This document shows, one piece after another, positions 5,297 through 5,735 of a DNA stretch of 5,735 nt. The notes under the pieces are model-generated. The model did not search any database. It had not been told where the DNA came from and saw only the letters and a list, made by a program, of their open reading frames with translations. The stretch comes from JAFGTE01 sp043800105 (lineage in GTDB: Bacteria; Patescibacteriota; Gracilibacteria; UM-FILTER-43-11). The stretch lies in the NCBI GenBank assembly GCA_043800105.1, contig JAZDNJ010000006.1, positions 1-5,735 on the forward strand, written 5' to 3'. How positions within the stretch are numbered: the stretch's first letter is position 1; each line of letters opens with the position of its first letter. The position numbers and the translations under genes were made by a program.

Positions 5297-5735
5297 ATCA
5301 GTGCCTCCTTTTTGCTTGAAATCGGCCTTTTGATCTTCACTTCCAGATTCGACCTGCCGTCCTTAATGCCCAGCTCGTGCTCGCGCACGATCACGGAAGC
5401 CTGGTGCAGGCTTTCAAAAGTGCCCGCGTCGATCCATTCCCCCTCGACCACCTCAGCCTGAAGCTCGCCGCTGGTCAGATAAATGTTATTAAGGTCAACG
5501 ATCTCCAGCTCCCCGCGCTCGGACGGACGAAGGCTTTTGGCAAAATTAACCGCTCTTTCGTCATACAGGTAAAATCCGGTCTGTGCGTAAGATGACTTGG
5601 GCGCCTCAGGCTTTTCCTCAAGACCAAGCACCCTGCCTCTTTCGTCCATTTCTACTACACCAAAACGATGCGGATCGGAAACCTTTTTGACGAAAATCTT
5701 CGCGCCCTTTTCAAAACGGCTAATGGCATGGGTGA
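5293..5735 (-). CDS. rmlA: Glucose-1-phosphate thymidylyltransferase (short form), 5' end cut by the window edge
   Basis: RmlA (RfbA) joins dTTP and glucose 1-phosphate to give dTDP-glucose, the first step toward dTDP-L-rhamnose and other dTDP sugars. The frame is open to the window end, giving the C-terminal 146 residues; roughly 120 N-terminal residues, with the G-x-G-T-R-L loop, lie outside. Visible motifs, numbered from the edge: GAKIFVKKVSDPHRFGVVE (10-28), LEEKPEAPKSSYAQTGFYLY (38-57, including the sugar-phosphate-binding E-K-P), SERGELEIVDLNNIYL (71-86) and EWIDAGTFESL (99-109, with the metal-binding Asp at 102). These are close to RmlA consensus. After TFESLHQAS only about 33 residues remain, and they do not resemble the EEIA-R-GFI helical tail of E. 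coli RmlA, so this is a short form. A related NDP-sugar pyrophosphorylase with another base cannot be fully excluded. It converges on the glycosyltransferases. Confidence 0.88.
   Translation of the reverse strand, partial: THAISRFEKGAKIFVKKVSDPHRFGVVEMDERGRVLGLEEKPEAPKSSYAQTGFYLYDERAVNFAKSLRPSERGELEIVDLNNIYLTSGELQAEVVEGEWIDAGTFESLHQASVIVREHELGIKDGRSNLEVKIKRPISSKKEALI

Noticed and set aside
5273..5318. Terminator between the convergent genes (AAGGGG pairing with CCTCCTT, then T)
   Set aside because: It needs a bulge and a loop of about 25 bases, so it is too weak to call.
5377..5595. Plus-strand 72-residue frame opposite rmlA
   Set aside because: It lies across conserved RmlA motifs on the other strand.

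Overview
The window is ordinary bacterial chromosome: six protein genes, two of them cut by the window edges. I see no RNA genes, insertion sequences, CRISPR arrays or phage genes. TGA ends the first glycosyltransferase gene, so the code is not one that reads TGA as an amino acid. Several traits fit a Patescibacteria/CPR-like organism: a small DUF4870-like membrane protein beside translation genes, a short-form sugar nucleotidyltransferase, weak or absent Shine-Dalgarno sites, and GC-rich palindromes between genes. This placement is inference; no marker here fixes the lineage.

Left part (1-1947, all minus strand) is a translation operon: rpsB (ribosomal protein S2), then a small three-helix membrane protein gene of unknown function, then tsf (elongation factor Ts, 3' end outside the window). 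The rpsB-tsf pair is normally directly adjacent, so the membrane gene lodged in it is the most unusual layout feature. A 165-base leader with several short inverted and direct repeats precedes rpsB.

The middle (2113-3252, minus) is a 4Fe-4S RNA m5U methyltransferase of the TrmA/RlmC/RlmD family without a TRAM domain. It therefore also belongs to the translation apparatus. A 182-base divergent intergenic region separates it from the right part and holds plausible promoters for both directions.

Right part (3435-5735) is a cell-surface polysaccharide region. Two family 2 glycosyltransferases on the plus strand overlap by ATGA, so they are probably translationally coupled. They run convergently into a minus-strand rmlA-type gene (glucose-1-phosphate thymidylyltransferase, 5' end outside the window), and the two facing stop codons overlap. 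RmlA makes dTDP-glucose, the entry point to dTDP-rhamnose and related sugars, which would be plausible donors for the two transferases.

I do not see a clearly new defence, mobile or RNA system. The points most worth checking are the membrane gene inside rpsB-tsf, an in-phase A AAA AAC heptamer that could fuse the two glycosyltransferases by a -1 shift, a perfect TATAAT placed so that the first glycosyltransferase mRNA may be leaderless, and the structured rpsB leader.
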